Below, in pieces: positions 17,889 to 29,903 of a DNA stretch of 64,000 nt; within the stretch, counting starts at the first letter, position 1, and each line of letters begins with the position of its first letter. Source of the DNA: Pseudomonas sp. Marseille-Q3773. GTDB taxonomy: Bacteria; Pseudomonadota; Gammaproteobacteria; Pseudomonadales; Pseudomonadaceae. The notes beneath the pieces were generated by a model, which did not search any database, had not been told where the DNA came from, and saw only the letters and a program-made list of their open reading frames with translations. Location of the stretch: positions 4,278,001 to 4,342,000 of the forward strand of contig NZ_OU745390.1 of NCBI RefSeq assembly GCF_916618955.1, given 5' to 3'. Made by a program: the position numbers and the translations under genes.

Positions 17889-18125
17889 TTAGAACTTTTC
17901 GCCGCGAGCGCGCAGCTCGGCCAGCACTACGTCGATACCACGCTTGTCAATGACGCGCATGCCTTTGGCGGATACGCGCAGACGCACGAAACGCTTCTCG
18001 GACTCAACCCAGAAACGGTGGTGCTGCAGGTTCGGCAGGAAACGACGACGGGTTTTGTTGTTTGCGTGGGAAATGTTGTTCCCGGTTACTGGACCCTTAC
18101 CAGTAACTTGACAGACTCTCGACAT
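17889..18125 (-). CDS. rpmB: 50S ribosomal protein L28
   Basis: A 78-residue protein beginning [17 protein letters not shown] and containing the conserved [16 protein letters not shown] run, full length for L28. The single Cys at position 5 is not part of a zinc cluster, so this is the zinc-independent type. It is the first gene of rpmB-rpmG. Confidence 0.96.
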   Translation of the reverse strand: MSRVCQVTGKGPVTGNNISHANNKTRRRFLPNLQHHRFWVESEKRFVRLRVSAKGMRVIDKRGIDVVLAELRARGEKF

Positions 18126-18486
18126 GACTCAGCCCTCTAAAACCACATGCCCAACCCGGCATGGGTTGGCCGCTTAATCTCTCAGTCTTTGGCGCCTGGG
18201 CGCCGTGATTCTGGAGGTCTTACCGACCGGATACGCTGACGCGACAGGCCGAGCCCCTAGAAAAGAGCGCTGCTTTATACCAGAAAGACTCGGCCACAAC
18301 AACAGAAGATACATTTCCGGCGCCGGCCAAGCGCGCCGGGCCAGCATAGCGGCAGGCCCCGCCAGCCGTCGACCGCTCGTCGCCAGTTTTGTAAAAAAGG
18401 GTGTGGTCATTTCCCGACAGGCGCACTAGGGTAGGCCTTTTCCAGACTGCACTGGCAGATGGGCCACTGACAGCCAAGGAGCCACC
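18126..18486. other. Intergenic region, 361 bp, upstream of rpmB and of the peptide-binding protein gene
   Basis: No gene is supported here. A short hairpin CCAACCC-GGCAT-GGGTTGG lies at 18151-18169, close to the rpmB start, where it would fall in the 5' leader of the rpmBG message. The rest contains the two divergent promoters, but I cannot place -35 and -10 boxes with confidence. A short AT-rich segment, TTTTGTAAAAAAGGG, lies near 18390-18405 on the side of the binding-protein gene. I see no REP unit, which is unusual for a gap this long in this window. Confidence 0.5.
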
Positions 18487-20094
18487 ATGCGTGCCGCCGC
18501 CCTTTCCTTATTGTTCAACTCCGTGTTCGCCGCCAGCGCCCTGTTCGCCGCTGGCGTTGCCCAGGCCGCCCCGCTGAGCGTCTGCAGCGAGGCCAGCCCC
18601 GAAGGCTTCGACGTGGTGCAGTACAACTCGCTGACTACCACCAACGCCACCGCAGACGTGCTGATGAACCGGCTGGTGGAGTTCGATGCACAGCAAGGCA
18701 AGGTTGTGCCGAGCCTGGCGGCCAGCTGGACGGTATCGGCCGACGGCCTGGTCTATGACTTCACCCTGCGCAATGACGTGAAATTCCACACCACCGCCTA
18801 CTTCAGGCCCAGCCGGGACCTGAACGCCGACGATGTGCTGTTCAGCTTCCAGCGCATGCTCTACCCCGCGCATCCCTGGCACAAGACCGCACCGGGTGGT
18901 TACCCACATGCCCAATCGCTGCAACTGGGCAGCCTGATCAAGGCGATCGAGGCACCTGCACCAAACACCGTGCGCTTCACCCTCAACCACCCGGACGCCA
19001 CGTTCCTCGCCACCCTGAGCATGGGCTTCGCCTCGATCTACTCCGCCGAATATGCCGACAAGCTGCTCAAGGCCGGCACACCGGAGAAGCTCAACAGCCA
19101 GCCGATCGGCACCGGGCCATTCGTGTTCCAGCGCTTTCAGAAAGACGCCATGGTGCGCTACCGCGCCAACCCTGACTATTTCGCCGGAAAGCCGACGGTC
19201 GACCCGCTGATCTTCGCCATTACCACGGACGCCAACGTCCGCTTGCAGAAGCTCAAGCGCGGCGAATGCCAGGTGGCCTTGTCGCCCAAGCCGCTGGACA
19301 TTGCCGAAGCCGGCAAGGATGGCAATCTCAAGGTGGCCACTACCCCGGCCTTCATGACGGCCTTCGTCGCCATCAACAGCCAGCACCCGCCACTGGACAA
19401 ACCGGAGGTGCGTCAGGCCATCAACCTGGCCTTCGACAAGCAGGCCTACCTCAAGGCGGTGTTCGAGGATTCCGCAGTGGCCGCCAATGGCCCCTACCCA
19501 CCCAACACCTGGAGTTACGCCAAGGACCTGCCCGGCTACCCGCTGGACCTGAAGAAAGCCAAGGCCCTGCTGACCAAGGCTGGCCTGGCGGAAGGCTTCA
19601 GCACCACGATCTGGACCCGCCCGTCGGGCAGCCTGCTCAACCCCAACCCCAGCCTCGGTGCGCAGATGCTGCAGGCCGACCTGGCCAAGGTTGGTATCAA
19701 GGCAGAAATCCGTGTGATCGAATGGGGCGAGCTGATCCGCCGCGCCAAGGCCGGCGAACATGACTTGCTGTTCATGGGTTGGGCAGGTGACAACGGCGAC
19801 CCGGACAACTTCCTCAGCCCGCAGTTTTCCTGCGCGGCGGTGCAGTCCGGGACCAACTTCGCGCGCTTTTGCGACAGCCGCCTGGACCAGCTGATCAGCG
19901 CCGGCCGCACAACCAATGACCAGAGCGTGCGCAGCCGGCTGTACCAGCAGGCGCAGACGCTGATCCAGCAGCAGGCGCTGTGGGTGCCGCTGGCGCATCC
20001 GACGGCGGCGACGCTCCTGCGCCAGGGTGTAGAGGGGTATCAGGTGAGCCCGTTCGGGCGGCTGGATTTCAGCAAGGTTTCAGTGACCAAGTAA
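18487..20094 (+). CDS. ABC transporter periplasmic dipeptide/oligopeptide-binding protein (DppA-like)
   Basis: A 535-residue exported protein. Residues 1-27 are a signal peptide (a hydrophobic core followed by AQA/A). The rest is an SBP_bac_5 domain, with features such as PSLAASWTVSADGLVYDFTLRNDVKFH, ADDVLFSFQRM, NSQPIGTGPFVF and AFDKQAYL. It would deliver dipeptides or similar ligands to an inner-membrane permease. No permease or ATPase genes lie next to it, so it must work with components encoded elsewhere. AAGGAG lies upstream of the ATG. A REP pair follows. Confidence 0.87.
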   Translation: MRAAALSLLFNSVFAASALFAAGVAQAAPLSVCSEASPEGFDVVQYNSLTTTNATADVLMNRLVEFDAQQGKVVPSLAASWTVSADGLVYDFTLRNDVKFHTTAYFRPSRDLNADDVLFSFQRMLYPAHPWHKTAPGGYPHAQSLQLGSLIKAIEAPAPNTVRFTLNHPDATFLATLSMGFASIYSAEYADKLLKAGTPEKLNSQPIGTGPFVFQRFQKDAMVRYRANPDYFAGKPTVDPLIFAITTDANVRLQKLKRGECQVALSPKPLDIAEAGKDGNLKVATTPAFMTAFVAINSQHPPLDKPEVRQAINLAFDKQAYLKAVFEDSAVAANGPYPPNTWSYAKDLPGYPLDLKKAKALLTKAGLAEGFSTTIWTRPSGSLLNPNPSLGAQMLQADLAKVGIKAEIRVIEWGELIRRAKAGEHDLLFMGWAGDNGDPDNFLSPQFSCAAVQSGTNFARFCDSRLDQLISAGRTTNDQSVRSRLYQQAQTLIQQQALWVPLAHPTAATLLRQGVEGYQVSPFGRLDFSKVSVTK

Positions 20095-20100
20095 ACCTGC

Positions 20101-20205
20101 ACCGGCCTCTTCGCGGGCTTGCCCGCTCCCACAGGGACAGCACAACACTCAAGATTGGCGCAATAACTGTGGGAGCGGGCGAGCCCGCGAAAAGGCCGGG
20201 ACAGG
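20101..20205. repeat. REP palindrome pair (P. putida type), inverted
   Basis: GGCCTCTTCGCGGGCTTGCC and the facing GGGCGAGCCCGCGAAAAGGC are enclosed by matching CCGG/CCGG ends. They fill the gap between the converging binding-protein and radC genes. Confidence 0.87.
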
Positions 20206-20217
20206 CAGCACAAGTGC

Positions 20218-20898
20218 CTAAGCTACAATCCACCCATGCTCGACCATCGAAAGCGGCTCGCCGTCGCCAATGATGATGTGGTCCAGCACCCGCACATCGA
20301 TCAATGCCAGCCCGCGCTTCAACGACAGGGTCAGATGCACATCGTCCTGGCTCGGCTCACTGTTGCCCGAAGGATGGTTATGGCAAAGGATCAACGCTGC
20401 CGCGTTATGCAGCAAGGCACGTCGCACCACCTCTCGCGGGTAGACACTGGCCCGGTCGATCGTGCCCCGGAACAGGATCTCGAACGCCAACGGCCGGTGC
20501 TTGGTATCGAGAAACAGGCAGCCGAACACCTCACTGACCTCATGTCGCAACATGGCTTTCAAATAGCGCCGCACCGTTTCCGGGCTGTCCATGGCAGACT
20601 CACGTTCGATCGAAGTTGCAAGGTGCCTGCGCCCGATCTCGAGCAACGCCTGCAACTGGCTGTACCTCACCGGGCCCAGCCCAAGCTCGCCTACGAAAGC
20701 CTCACGATCAGCCTCCAGCAATTGGCGCAAGCTACCGAACTTCACCAGCAACCCTCGCGACAGCTCCACGACATTGCGCCCGCGCACGCCCGAGCCGAGA
20801 AAGACAGCCAGCAACTCTGCATCTGTCAGGCTCCCGGCCCCGCGCTGCAACAATTTCTCCCTCGGCCGCTCTTCAGCCGGCCACTCCCTGATATTCAT
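20218..20898 (-). CDS. radC: RadC/UPF0758 family protein with JAMM domain
   Basis: A 226-residue protein with an N-terminal helix-hairpin-helix-like part (residues about 1-85) and a C-terminal JAB/MPN+ domain. The latter bears the zinc motif HNHPSG followed by the downstream Asp in SQDD near residues 173-186. Despite the historic name, a role in DNA repair is not established. It is divergent from coaBC. The length is as expected for the family. Confidence 0.92.
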   Translation of the reverse strand: MNIREWPAEERPREKLLQRGAGSLTDAELLAVFLGSGVRGRNVVELSRGLLVKFGSLRQLLEADREAFVGELGLGPVRYSQLQALLEIGRRHLATSIERESAMDSPETVRRYLKAMLRHEVSEVFGCLFLDTKHRPLAFEILFRGTIDRASVYPREVVRRALLHNAAALILCHNHPSGNSEPSQDDVHLTLSLKRGLALIDVRVLDHIIIGDGEPLSMVEHGWIVA

Positions 20899-21026
20899 CC
20901 TGTCCCTTTACCCTTGCTGCGGCCGATTTCGGCCCTGTGTTAATCTATTTCGCCTCGTACATGCGACGTTCTGCCGCAGGCATTCCCAAACGTCGTCGCC
21001 CGCTCTCACTGGAAAAAGGCAAGCCT

Positions 21027-22238
21027 ATGCAGCGGCTGTATCGCAAGCGCATCGTTCTCGGCGTGGGTGGCGGCATTGCCGCCTACAAAAGCGCCGAACT
21101 GATTCGCCGACTCCTGGAGCACGGCGCGCAGGTGCGCGTCGTCATGACCCGTGGTGGTGCAGAGTTCATCACCCCGTTGACCCTGCAGGCGCTGTCAGGC
21201 CACCCGGTGCACATGGACCTGCTCGACCCGGCGGCCGAAGCGGCCATGGGCCATATCGAACTGGCCAAGTGGGCCGACCTGGTACTCATCGCCCCGGCCA
21301 CCGCCGACCTCATGGCACGCATGGCCCAGGGCATGGCGGATGACCTGCTGACCACCCTGGTGCTGGCGACCGACGCTACCGTCGCCGTGGCCCCGGCGAT
21401 GAACCAGGCCATGTGGCGCGACCCGGCCACCCAGGCCAACCTCGAGCTGCTCAAGAGCCGCGGCATCCAGGTATTCGGCCCGGCCTCCGGCAGCCAGGCC
21501 TGTGGCGACGTGGGCCTGGGCCGCATGCTCGAAGCCACCGACCTGGCCTGGTGCGCCGCGGAAAGCTTCAAGCGCCAGGCATTGACCGGCAAGCACGTGC
21601 TGATCACCGCCGGCCCGACCCAGGAAAACATCGACCCGGTGCGCTACATCACCAATCATAGCTCCGGCAAGATGGGCTTCGCCCTGGCCGAAGCGGCTGC
21701 CGAAGCCGGGGCCCGGGTCACCCTCGTCACCGGCCCGGTGCACCTGGCAACCCCCGACCGGGTCAGCCGCATCGACGTGGTCAGTGCGCGGGATATGCTC
21801 GCCGCCTGTGAAGCGGCCATGCCGTGCGACCTGTTCATCGCCTCGGCGGCGGTTGCGGACTACCGGCCGGAAGTCGTTGCCACGCAGAAACTCAAGAAGG
21901 ATCCTACGACCGGCGACGGCATGCTGCTGCAGATGGTGCGCAATCCCGATATCCTTGCCACCCTCGCTGGCCGCGCCGACCGCCCGTTCAGCGTCGGCTT
22001 CGCCGCCGAAACCGAACACTTGCTCGATTACGCCACGCGCAAGCTCAAGGACAAGAACCTCGACCTGATCGTCGCCAATGATGTGGCCAACCCCAGCATC
22101 GGCTTCAACAGCGAGGAAAACGCCTTGACCGTGATCGACCGCCAGCAGCACCAGACCCTCTTCGCGCAGACCAGCAAAGGCAAGATCGCCCGGCAACTGG
22201 TCGCCTTCATCGCCGAACGGCTCAATCAGGTTCAGTAA
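21027..22238 (+). CDS. coaBC: Bifunctional phosphopantothenoylcysteine decarboxylase / phosphopantothenate-cysteine ligase
   Basis: A 403-residue enzyme catalysing two steps of coenzyme A synthesis. The N-terminal flavoprotein domain (CoaC, about 1-190) has [11 protein letters not shown], the PAMNQAMW run and the [14 protein letters not shown] flap. The C-terminal CoaB domain has [24 protein letters not shown] and the KLKKD motif. I chose the ATG at 21027 with AAGGC upstream. An in-frame ATG 90 bases earlier adds a basic segment without family similarity. The dut gene follows after 5 bases, so the two are probably cotranscribed. Confidence 0.95.
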   Translation: MQRLYRKRIVLGVGGGIAAYKSAELIRRLLEHGAQVRVVMTRGGAEFITPLTLQALSGHPVHMDLLDPAAEAAMGHIELAKWADLVLIAPATADLMARMAQGMADDLLTTLVLATDATVAVAPAMNQAMWRDPATQANLELLKSRGIQVFGPASGSQACGDVGLGRMLEATDLAWCAAESFKRQALTGKHVLITAGPTQENIDPVRYITNHSSGKMGFALAEAAAEAGARVTLVTGPVHLATPDRVSRIDVVSARDMLAACEAAMPCDLFIASAAVADYRPEVVATQKLKKDPTTGDGMLLQMVRNPDILATLAGRADRPFSVGFAAETEHLLDYATRKLKDKNLDLIVANDVANPSIGFNSEENALTVIDRQQHQTLFAQTSKGKIARQLVAFIAERLNQVQ

Positions 22239-22243
22239 GTTAC

Positions 22244-22699
22244 ATGCACGCTCTTCAAGCCAAGATCCTCGACCCACGCCTGGGCAGCGAATTCCCGCTG
22301 CCGACCTACGCCACCCCCGGCTCCGCCGGCCTCGACCTGCGCGCCCTGCTCAAGCAGGACACCGTCATCGAGCCAGGCCAGACCCTGCTGATCCCTACCG
22401 GCCTGTCGATCTACATCGGCGACCCGGGCCTGGCGGCGGTGATCCTGCCGCGCTCGGGCCTGGGTCACAAGCACGGCATCGTGCTCGGCAACCTGGTCGG
22501 CCTGATCGACTCGGACTACCAGGGCGAGCTGATGGTGTCGTGCTGGAACCGGGGCAACACCCCATTCACCATCGCGGTGGGCGAACGTATCGCCCAACTG
22601 GTACTGGTACCGGTGGTACAGGCGCATTTCGACATCGTCGAAGCGTTCGATGAAAGCCAGCGCGGTGCTGGCGGTTTCGGCCACTCTGGCAGCCACTGA
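22244..22699 (+). CDS. dut: Deoxyuridine 5'-triphosphate nucleotidohydrolase (dUTPase)
   Basis: A 151-residue homotrimeric enzyme that hydrolyses dUTP to dUMP, preventing uracil incorporation into DNA. All five motifs are visible: [40 protein letters not shown] and the flexible tail [10 protein letters not shown]. It lies directly behind coaBC with a 5-base gap, a very conserved pairing in Gammaproteobacteria. Confidence 0.97.
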   Translation: MHALQAKILDPRLGSEFPLPTYATPGSAGLDLRALLKQDTVIEPGQTLLIPTGLSIYIGDPGLAAVILPRSGLGHKHGIVLGNLVGLIDSDYQGELMVSCWNRGNTPFTIAVGERIAQLVLVPVVQAHFDIVEAFDESQRGAGGFGHSGSH

Positions 22700-22810
22700 G
22701 CCGACAGATGACCGTTCAGGCCAAGGATGGCGAACTCTCTGGCAAAACCACCGTCCAAGCGTTCAGTTTGCGCCTGCCCAGTAAGCCTTTGACTAATGGA
22801 GCTTCCAGAG

Positions 22811-24211
22811 ATGAACGACATGGCCCACCTGGTACCCGCAGCACTGCCAGACAGCATTTTCCGCGCGTATGACATCCGCGGCGTGGTCGGCAAGACCCTT
22901 CACGCCGAAACCGCCTACTGGATCGGCCGCGCCATCGGCGCACAGAGCCTGGCCCAGGGCGAACCGCAGGTTTCGGTCGGCCGCGATGGCCGCCTGTCCG
23001 GCCCGATGCTGGTCGAAGAGCTGATCAAGGGCCTGGCTGACGCCGGTTGCCACGTCAGTGATGTCGGCCTGGTGCCCACCCCGGCCCTGTACTATGCGGC
23101 CAACGTGCTGGCTGGCAAGTCCGGGGTGATGCTCACCGGCAGCCACAACCCGTCGGACTACAACGGTTTCAAGATCGTCATTGCTGGTGACACCCTGGCC
23201 AATGAACAGATCCAGGCCCTGCTGACGCGCCTGAAAACCAACAACCTGAGCCGCGCCGAAGGCCGCGTGGAAAAGGTCGAGATCCTTGACCGTTACTTCC
23301 AGCAGATTGTCGATGACGTGAAGCTGGCGAAAAAGCTCAAGGTGGTGGTGGATTGCGGCAACGGTGCCGCTGGCGTGATCGCACCGCAATTGATCGAGGC
23401 CCTGGGCTGCGAGGTGATCCCGCTGTTCTGCGAGGTCGACGGCAACTTCCCCAACCACCACCCGGACCCGGGCAAGCCGGAAAACCTTGAAGACCTGATC
23501 GCCAAGGTCAAGGAAACCGGCGCCGACATCGGCCTGGCCTTCGACGGTGACGGCGACCGCGTCGGCGTGGTGACCAACACCGGCAGCATCGTCTATCCCG
23601 ACCGCCTGCTGATGCTGTTTGCCCAGGACGTGCTGTCGCGTAACCCGGGCGCCGAGATCATCTTCGACGTCAAGTGCACCCGCCGCCTGACCCCACTGAT
23701 CGAACAGCACGGCGGCCGCGCACTGATGTGGAAAACCGGCCATTCGCTGATCAAGAAGAAGATGAAACAGACCGGCTCGCTGCTGGCAGGCGAAATGAGT
23801 GGTCATATCTTCATCAAGGAGCGCTGGTACGGTTTCGATGACGGCATCTACAGCGCCGCGCGACTGCTGGAGATCCTCAGCAAGGCCGGGCAGAGTGCCG
23901 AAAACCTGTTCGCCGCCTTCCCGAACGATATTTCCACGCCGGAAATCAATATTGATGTGACCGACGAGGGTAAATTCAGCATCATTGAAGCACTGCAACG
24001 CGACGCCGACTGGGGCGAAGCCAACCTGACCACCATCGACGGTGTGCGGGTGGACTACGCCCACGGTTGGGGCCTGGTTCGCGCCTCCAATACCACGCCG
24101 GTGCTGGTGCTGCGCTTCGAGGCCGACAGCGACGCCGAATTGCAACGTATCAAGGATGTTTTCCGTGCCCAGTTGCTGCGGGTAGAGCCTAAGCTGCAAC
24201 TGCCGTTCTGA
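22811..24211 (+). CDS. algC: Phosphomannomutase / phosphoglucomutase AlgC
   Basis: A 466-residue alpha-D-phosphohexomutase converting mannose- and glucose-6-phosphate to the 1-phosphates for alginate, LPS and other exopolysaccharides. The catalytic phosphoserine loop TGSHNPSDYNG is near residue 107, the magnesium loop DGDGDR near 243, the sugar-specificity loop GEMSGH near 327 and the phosphate-binding RASNTTP near 420. Starts at 22796, 22811 and 22820 are all possible. I prefer 22811 because GGAG lies 9 bases upstream. It lacks the long N-terminal extension reported for some Pseudomonas AlgC annotations. Confidence 0.94.
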   Translation: MNDMAHLVPAALPDSIFRAYDIRGVVGKTLHAETAYWIGRAIGAQSLAQGEPQVSVGRDGRLSGPMLVEELIKGLADAGCHVSDVGLVPTPALYYAANVLAGKSGVMLTGSHNPSDYNGFKIVIAGDTLANEQIQALLTRLKTNNLSRAEGRVEKVEILDRYFQQIVDDVKLAKKLKVVVDCGNGAAGVIAPQLIEALGCEVIPLFCEVDGNFPNHHPDPGKPENLEDLIAKVKETGADIGLAFDGDGDRVGVVTNTGSIVYPDRLLMLFAQDVLSRNPGAEIIFDVKCTRRLTPLIEQHGGRALMWKTGHSLIKKKMKQTGSLLAGEMSGHIFIKERWYGFDDGIYSAARLLEILSKAGQSAENLFAAFPNDISTPEINIDVTDEGKFSIIEALQRDADWGEANLTTIDGVRVDYAHGWGLVRASNTTPVLVLRFEADSDAELQRIKDVFRAQLLRVEPKLQLPF

Positions 24212-25147
<936 letters not shown>

Positions 25148-25154
25148 TCGTTAA

Positions 25155-25265
25155 CCTGTCCCGGCCTCTTCGCGGGTAAACCCGCTCCCACAGGTACAGC
25201 ACCGCCTTTGAGGGCTGTGGAGATCCTGTGGGAGCGGGTTTACCCGCGAAGAGGCCGGAACAGGC
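25155..25265. repeat. REP palindrome pair (P. putida type), inverted
   Basis: A textbook pair: CCGGCCTCTTCGCGGGTAAA and the facing TTTACCCGCGAAGAGGCCGG, each with an adjoining TCCCACAGG or CCTGTGGGA. It lies between converging argB and pyrE, just before their shared terminator. Confidence 0.9.
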
Positions 25266-25270
25266 GACAC

Positions 25271-25307
25271 AAAAAAAGGCGACCTTCACAAGAAGGTCGC
25301 CTTTTTC
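25271..25307. terminator. Bidirectional rho-independent terminator between argB and pyrE
   Basis: AAAAAAAGGCGACCTTC-ACAA-GAAGGTCGCCTTTTT has an A tract on the left and a T tract on the right of a 10-bp stem, so it can serve both converging genes. Confidence 0.9.
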
Positions 25308-25322
25308 ATTTACAGGCCCGGA

Positions 25323-25964
25323 TCAGATCCCGTACTGCCCCCGGTAAGCCTCGACCGCCGGCAGGTGCTGCTTCAGCTGCGGGTCATCGGCGAGGAATTC
25401 CAGCACCTGGGTCAGCGAAACAATGCTGACGACCGGAATGCCGAAATCACGCTCCACTTCCTGGATCGCCGACAGTTCGCCATTGCCGCGTTCTTCGCGA
25501 TTCAACGCAATCAGCACGCCTGCGGCCTTGGCCTGCTGGGCGTTGATGATCTGCATGACTTCACGGATAGCCGTACCGGCAGTGATCACGTCGTCGATGA
25601 TCAACACTTCACCAGCCAGCGGTGCGCCAACCAGGCTGCCACCTTCGCCGTGGTCCTTGGCTTCCTTGCGGTTGAAGCACCATGGCACGTCGAGCTGGTG
25701 CTGCTCGGCCAGGGCTACGGCAGTCGCTGCCGCCAGCGGGATACCCTTGTAGGCTGGGCCAAACAGCACGTCGAACGGGATTTTGCTGTCGACGATGGCC
25801 GCCGCATAGCAACGGCCCAGCTGGGCCAGGGCAGAACCGCTGTTGAACAGGCCGGCATTGAAGAAATACGGGCTGGTACGCCCCGATTTCAGGGTAAATT
25901 CACCGAAACGCAGTACCCCACGGTCGATGGCAAAACGGATGAAGTCGCGCTGATACGGCTGCAT
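25323..25964 (-). CDS. pyrE: Orotate phosphoribosyltransferase
   Basis: A 213-residue enzyme of pyrimidine synthesis making OMP from orotate and PRPP. The PRPP-binding loop [13 protein letters not shown] lies near residue 125, the flexible lysine loop [10 protein letters not shown] near 105, and [11 protein letters not shown] near 70. The length is normal. It is divergent from crc with 80 bases between the start codons, a pairing I know from pseudomonads. Confidence 0.96.
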   Translation of the reverse strand: MQPYQRDFIRFAIDRGVLRFGEFTLKSGRTSPYFFNAGLFNSGSALAQLGRCYAAAIVDSKIPFDVLFGPAYKGIPLAAATAVALAEQHQLDVPWCFNRKEAKDHGEGGSLVGAPLAGEVLIIDDVITAGTAIREVMQIINAQQAKAAGVLIALNREERGNGELSAIQEVERDFGIPVVSIVSLTQVLEFLADDPQLKQHLPAVEAYRGQYGI

Positions 25965-26044
25965 GAATAGTCCCGGACACCACGGATTTAGCTAAATGGG
26001 TTGAGCTCGGGTATCATACACGCACGAGATTTTTGGGGCCATTT

Positions 26045-26824
26045 ATGCGGATCATCAGTGTGAACGTAAATGGCATTCAGGCTGCGGCCGAGCGTGGTTT
26101 GCTCAGCTGGCTGCAAGCCCAGAATGCCGACGTCATCTGCCTTCAGGATACCCGCGCCTCGGCCTTTGAACTCGATGACCCAGCTTTCCAGCTCGATGGC
26201 TATTTCCTTTATGCCTGCGACGCGGAGGTGCCTGCCCAAGGGGGTGTGGCCCTGTATTCGCGGATGCAGCCCAAGGCAGTCATCACCGGCCTGGGCTTCG
26301 AGACAGCCGACCGCTACGGGCGTTACCTGCAAGCAGATTTCGACAAAGTCAGTATTGCCAGCCTGCTGCTGCCTTCAGGCATGAACGGCGACGAAGACTT
26401 GAACCAGAAGTTCAAGTTGATGGACGACTTCGCCAAGTACCTGGACAAACAGCGTCGCAAGCGTCGTGAATACATCTACTGCGGCTCGTTCTACGTTGCG
26501 CAGCAGAAGCTCGACATCAAGAACTGGCGTGACAGCCAGCAGTCACCGGGCTTCCTGGCGCCGGAGCGCGCCTGGATGGATGCGATCACCGGCGAGATGG
26601 GTTACGTCGATGCCCTGCGCGAAGTCAGCCGTGAAGGCGACCAGTACAGCTGGTGGCCGGACAACGAGCAGGCCGAGATGCTCAACCTGGGCTACCGGTT
26701 CGACTACCAGATCCTCACGCCGGGCCTGCGCCGCTTCGTGCGCAATGCCCGCCTGCCGCGTCAGCCGCGCTTCTCCCAGCATGCGCCGCTGATTGTCGAC
26801 TATGACTGGACGTTGACCATCTGA
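26045..26824 (+). CDS. crc: Catabolite repression control protein Crc
   Basis: A 259-residue member of the exonuclease/endonuclease/phosphatase fold (start MRIISVNVNGIQAAAERG, later DVICLQDTR, end HAPLIVDYDW). In Pseudomonas, Crc acts with Hfq to block translation of mRNAs for less preferred carbon sources and is counteracted by CrcZ/CrcY RNAs. It is not itself an active nuclease. Several polyamine and amino-acid catabolic genes in this window are plausible members of its regulon, which is inference. The ATG at 26045 gives the usual length; an in-frame ATG at 26033 is less likely. Confidence 0.95.
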   Translation: MRIISVNVNGIQAAAERGLLSWLQAQNADVICLQDTRASAFELDDPAFQLDGYFLYACDAEVPAQGGVALYSRMQPKAVITGLGFETADRYGRYLQADFDKVSIASLLLPSGMNGDEDLNQKFKLMDDFAKYLDKQRRKRREYIYCGSFYVAQQKLDIKNWRDSQQSPGFLAPERAWMDAITGEMGYVDALREVSREGDQYSWWPDNEQAEMLNLGYRFDYQILTPGLRRFVRNARLPRQPRFSQHAPLIVDYDWTLTI

Positions 26825-26851
26825 AAGGCTTGGGGCCGCTTTACGGCCCTA

Positions 26852-26916
26852 TCTCGACACAAGGCCGCTCCTGCAAGGGTTATGCATTCCCCTGCAGGAG
26901 CGGCCTTGTGTCGCGA
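26852..26916. repeat. Inverted palindrome pair of a second REP type (ACACAAGGCCGCTCC)
   Basis: TCGACACAAGGCCGCTCCTGCA faces TGCAGGAGCGGCCTTGTGTCG. This sequence differs from the GCGGG-TAAA-CCCGC type elsewhere in the window but is similarly placed, between the converging crc and DUF4870 genes. Confidence 0.85.
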
Positions 26917-26940
26917 TAAGGCTGCAAGGCAGCCCCAGCT

Positions 26941-27309
26941 CTATTTGATCGGCCGCCAGATCATCGGGTAGCGATACGGCTTGCCTTCATTGGCCCGCAC
27001 CGCCGCAATGATGATCAGCACCAGCACCGCCACCATGAGCATGGCGAACAGCATCAGCCCGATGAACACGAACATCAGCAGGAAGCAGATGAACCCGGCA
27101 ATGGTCACGCTGATCTGGAAGTTCAGCGCCTCCTTGCCCTGGGCATCGATGAAAGAGTCTTGCTCGCGCTTGAGGTGCCACAGCACCAGCGGGCCCAGCA
27201 GGTGCCCGAGCGGCACCACCAGGCCCAGCAGCGCAGAAAGGTGACAGAACATCGCCCATTGCCGGACCTCGGCATTGGGCGGGGTGATCGACAGGTTGGA
27301 ATCGCTCAT
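26941..27309 (-). CDS. DUF4870 membrane protein
   Basis: A 122-residue protein with three to four hydrophobic helices: WAMFCHLSALLGLVVPLGHLLGPLVLW, then a loop with QGKEALNFQ, then a long hydrophobic stretch FICFLLMFVFIGLMLFAMLMVAVLVLIIIA. This matches the DUF4870/Tic20-like family, of unknown function. I start at the ATG at 27309, with GGGAGG 8 bases upstream. It lies 23 bases downstream of rph on the same strand and may be cotranscribed with it. Confidence 0.8.
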   Translation of the reverse strand: MSDSNLSITPPNAEVRQWAMFCHLSALLGLVVPLGHLLGPLVLWHLKREQDSFIDAQGKEALNFQISVTIAGFICFLLMFVFIGLMLFAMLMVAVLVLIIIAAVRANEGKPYRYPMIWRPIK

Positions 27310-27332
27310 GCCCCGCACCTCCCTGGCTGGGT

Positions 27333-28055
27333 TCAGTCGGCCAACGCGGCCTGTTGCAGCTCGAAGATTTCCGCCATGCCCTTCTGCGCCAGGGCCAGCA
27401 TCGCATTGAAGTCCTCAGGCTGGAAGGGCGCGCCTTCGGCGGTACCCTGCACTTCGATGAAACCACCGGCGCTGGTCATGACCACGTTCAGGTCGGTTTC
27501 GGCGGCAGAGTCTTCCAGGTAGTCTAGGTCGAGCACGGCTTCACCCTGGTACATGCCCACCGATACGGCGGCAATCATGTGCTTCAGCGGGTTGCCGGCC
27601 TTCAGGCCGCCGCGCTTCTTGATCACCGCCAGGGCATCGCACAGGGCGACCATGGCACCGGTGATGGATGCAGTGCGGGTACCGCCATCGGCCTGAATCA
27701 CGTCGCAGTCGATGTACAGGGTGATGTCGCCGAGCTTGCTCATGTCCAGCGCAGCGCGCAGCGAACGGCCGATCAGGCGCTGGATTTCCAGGGTGCGGCC
27801 ACCCTGCTTGCCACGGCTGGCTTCGCGCTGGTTACGCTCGCCGGTGGAACGCGGCAGCATGCCGTACTCGGCGGTCAGCCAGCCCTGGCCCTGGCCCTTG
27901 AGGAAGCGTGGGACACCGTTCTCCACGCTGACCGTGCAGATGACCTTGGTGTCACCGAACTCGACCAGTACCGACCCTTCGGCGTGCTTGGTGTAGTTGC
28001 GGGTGATGCGGATCGAGCGGAGCTGATCGGCGGCGCGACCACTTGGACGTTTCAT
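27333..28055 (-). CDS. rph: Ribonuclease PH
   Basis: A 240-residue phosphorolytic 3'-5' exoribonuclease that trims tRNA 3' ends. The sequence starts [13 protein letters not shown] and includes [32 protein letters not shown] and [18 protein letters not shown], the phosphate-binding and active-site regions. It is full length, unlike the truncated rph of E. coli K-12. The ATG at 28055 is chosen because conserved similarity begins there and AGGTA lies upstream. Confidence 0.96.
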   Translation of the reverse strand: MKRPSGRAADQLRSIRITRNYTKHAEGSVLVEFGDTKVICTVSVENGVPRFLKGQGQGWLTAEYGMLPRSTGERNQREASRGKQGGRTLEIQRLIGRSLRAALDMSKLGDITLYIDCDVIQADGGTRTASITGAMVALCDALAVIKKRGGLKAGNPLKHMIAAVSVGMYQGEAVLDLDYLEDSAAETDLNVVMTSAGGFIEVQGTAEGAPFQPEDFNAMLALAQKGMAEIFELQQAALAD

Positions 28056-28195
28056 CTGGGATACCTGTACTGGGACTTTGAATCTGCCGAGCATTATAGA
28101 GCCCGCGGCCCGGGGAGGACATGCCTATTGTCGTGCGCGGCGCTGCCCGTCGCCTTTTCCTGCTGCCACAGCTGCCCCTCGGTAACATGGGTGGA

Positions 28196-28225
28196 TTGGG
28201 CGCCAAGGCGCCACTGCGCTACAAT
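28196..28225 (+). promoter_or_regulatory. Candidate sigma-70 promoter for yicC-gmk
   Basis: TTGGGC (28196-28201), an 18-base spacer and TACAAT (28220-28225) lie 58 bases before the yicC ATG. The -10 box matches consensus at five of six positions. Confidence 0.5.
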
Positions 28226-28282
28226 CCTGCGCCTTGCAGCCGAGAGGCTCCCACCGTTCATTCATCCAAGCGAGGTACTCCC

Positions 28283-29780
<1,498 letters not shown>

Positions 29781-29804
29781 AGATTGCTGGGGCCTCTTCG
29801 AGGC

Positions 29805-29881
29805 CCTTTCGGGACACAAGGCCGCTACTACACAGGAAGGCGTACGCCGTGCTGTTGTAGGAGCGGCCTTGTCGCGAAAGG
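29805..29881. repeat. Inverted palindrome pair of the second REP type
   Basis: CCTTTCGGGACACAAGGCCGC and its counterpart GAGCGGCCTTGTCGCGAAAGG enclose a GTACGC core. It lies between the converging gmk and permease genes. The left arm reads GGACACAAGG and the right arm CCTTGTCGCG, so the stem is imperfect. Confidence 0.78.
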
Positions 29882-29903
29882 GGCGCGAAGCGCCCCCCCA
29901 GCC

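Noticed and set aside
22708..22872. Small open frame (54 codons) between dut and algC, out of phase with algC
   Set aside because: No ribosome-binding site, overlap with the algC start, and no similarity that I can recognise. It could be a remnant of an upstream algC extension, but the evidence is too thin to list.
26045..26824. Exonuclease III annotation for the gene after pyrE
   Set aside because: The fold is shared, but the position next to pyrE, the length and the sequence fit Crc, which is a translational regulator acting with Hfq, not a DNA repair nuclease.
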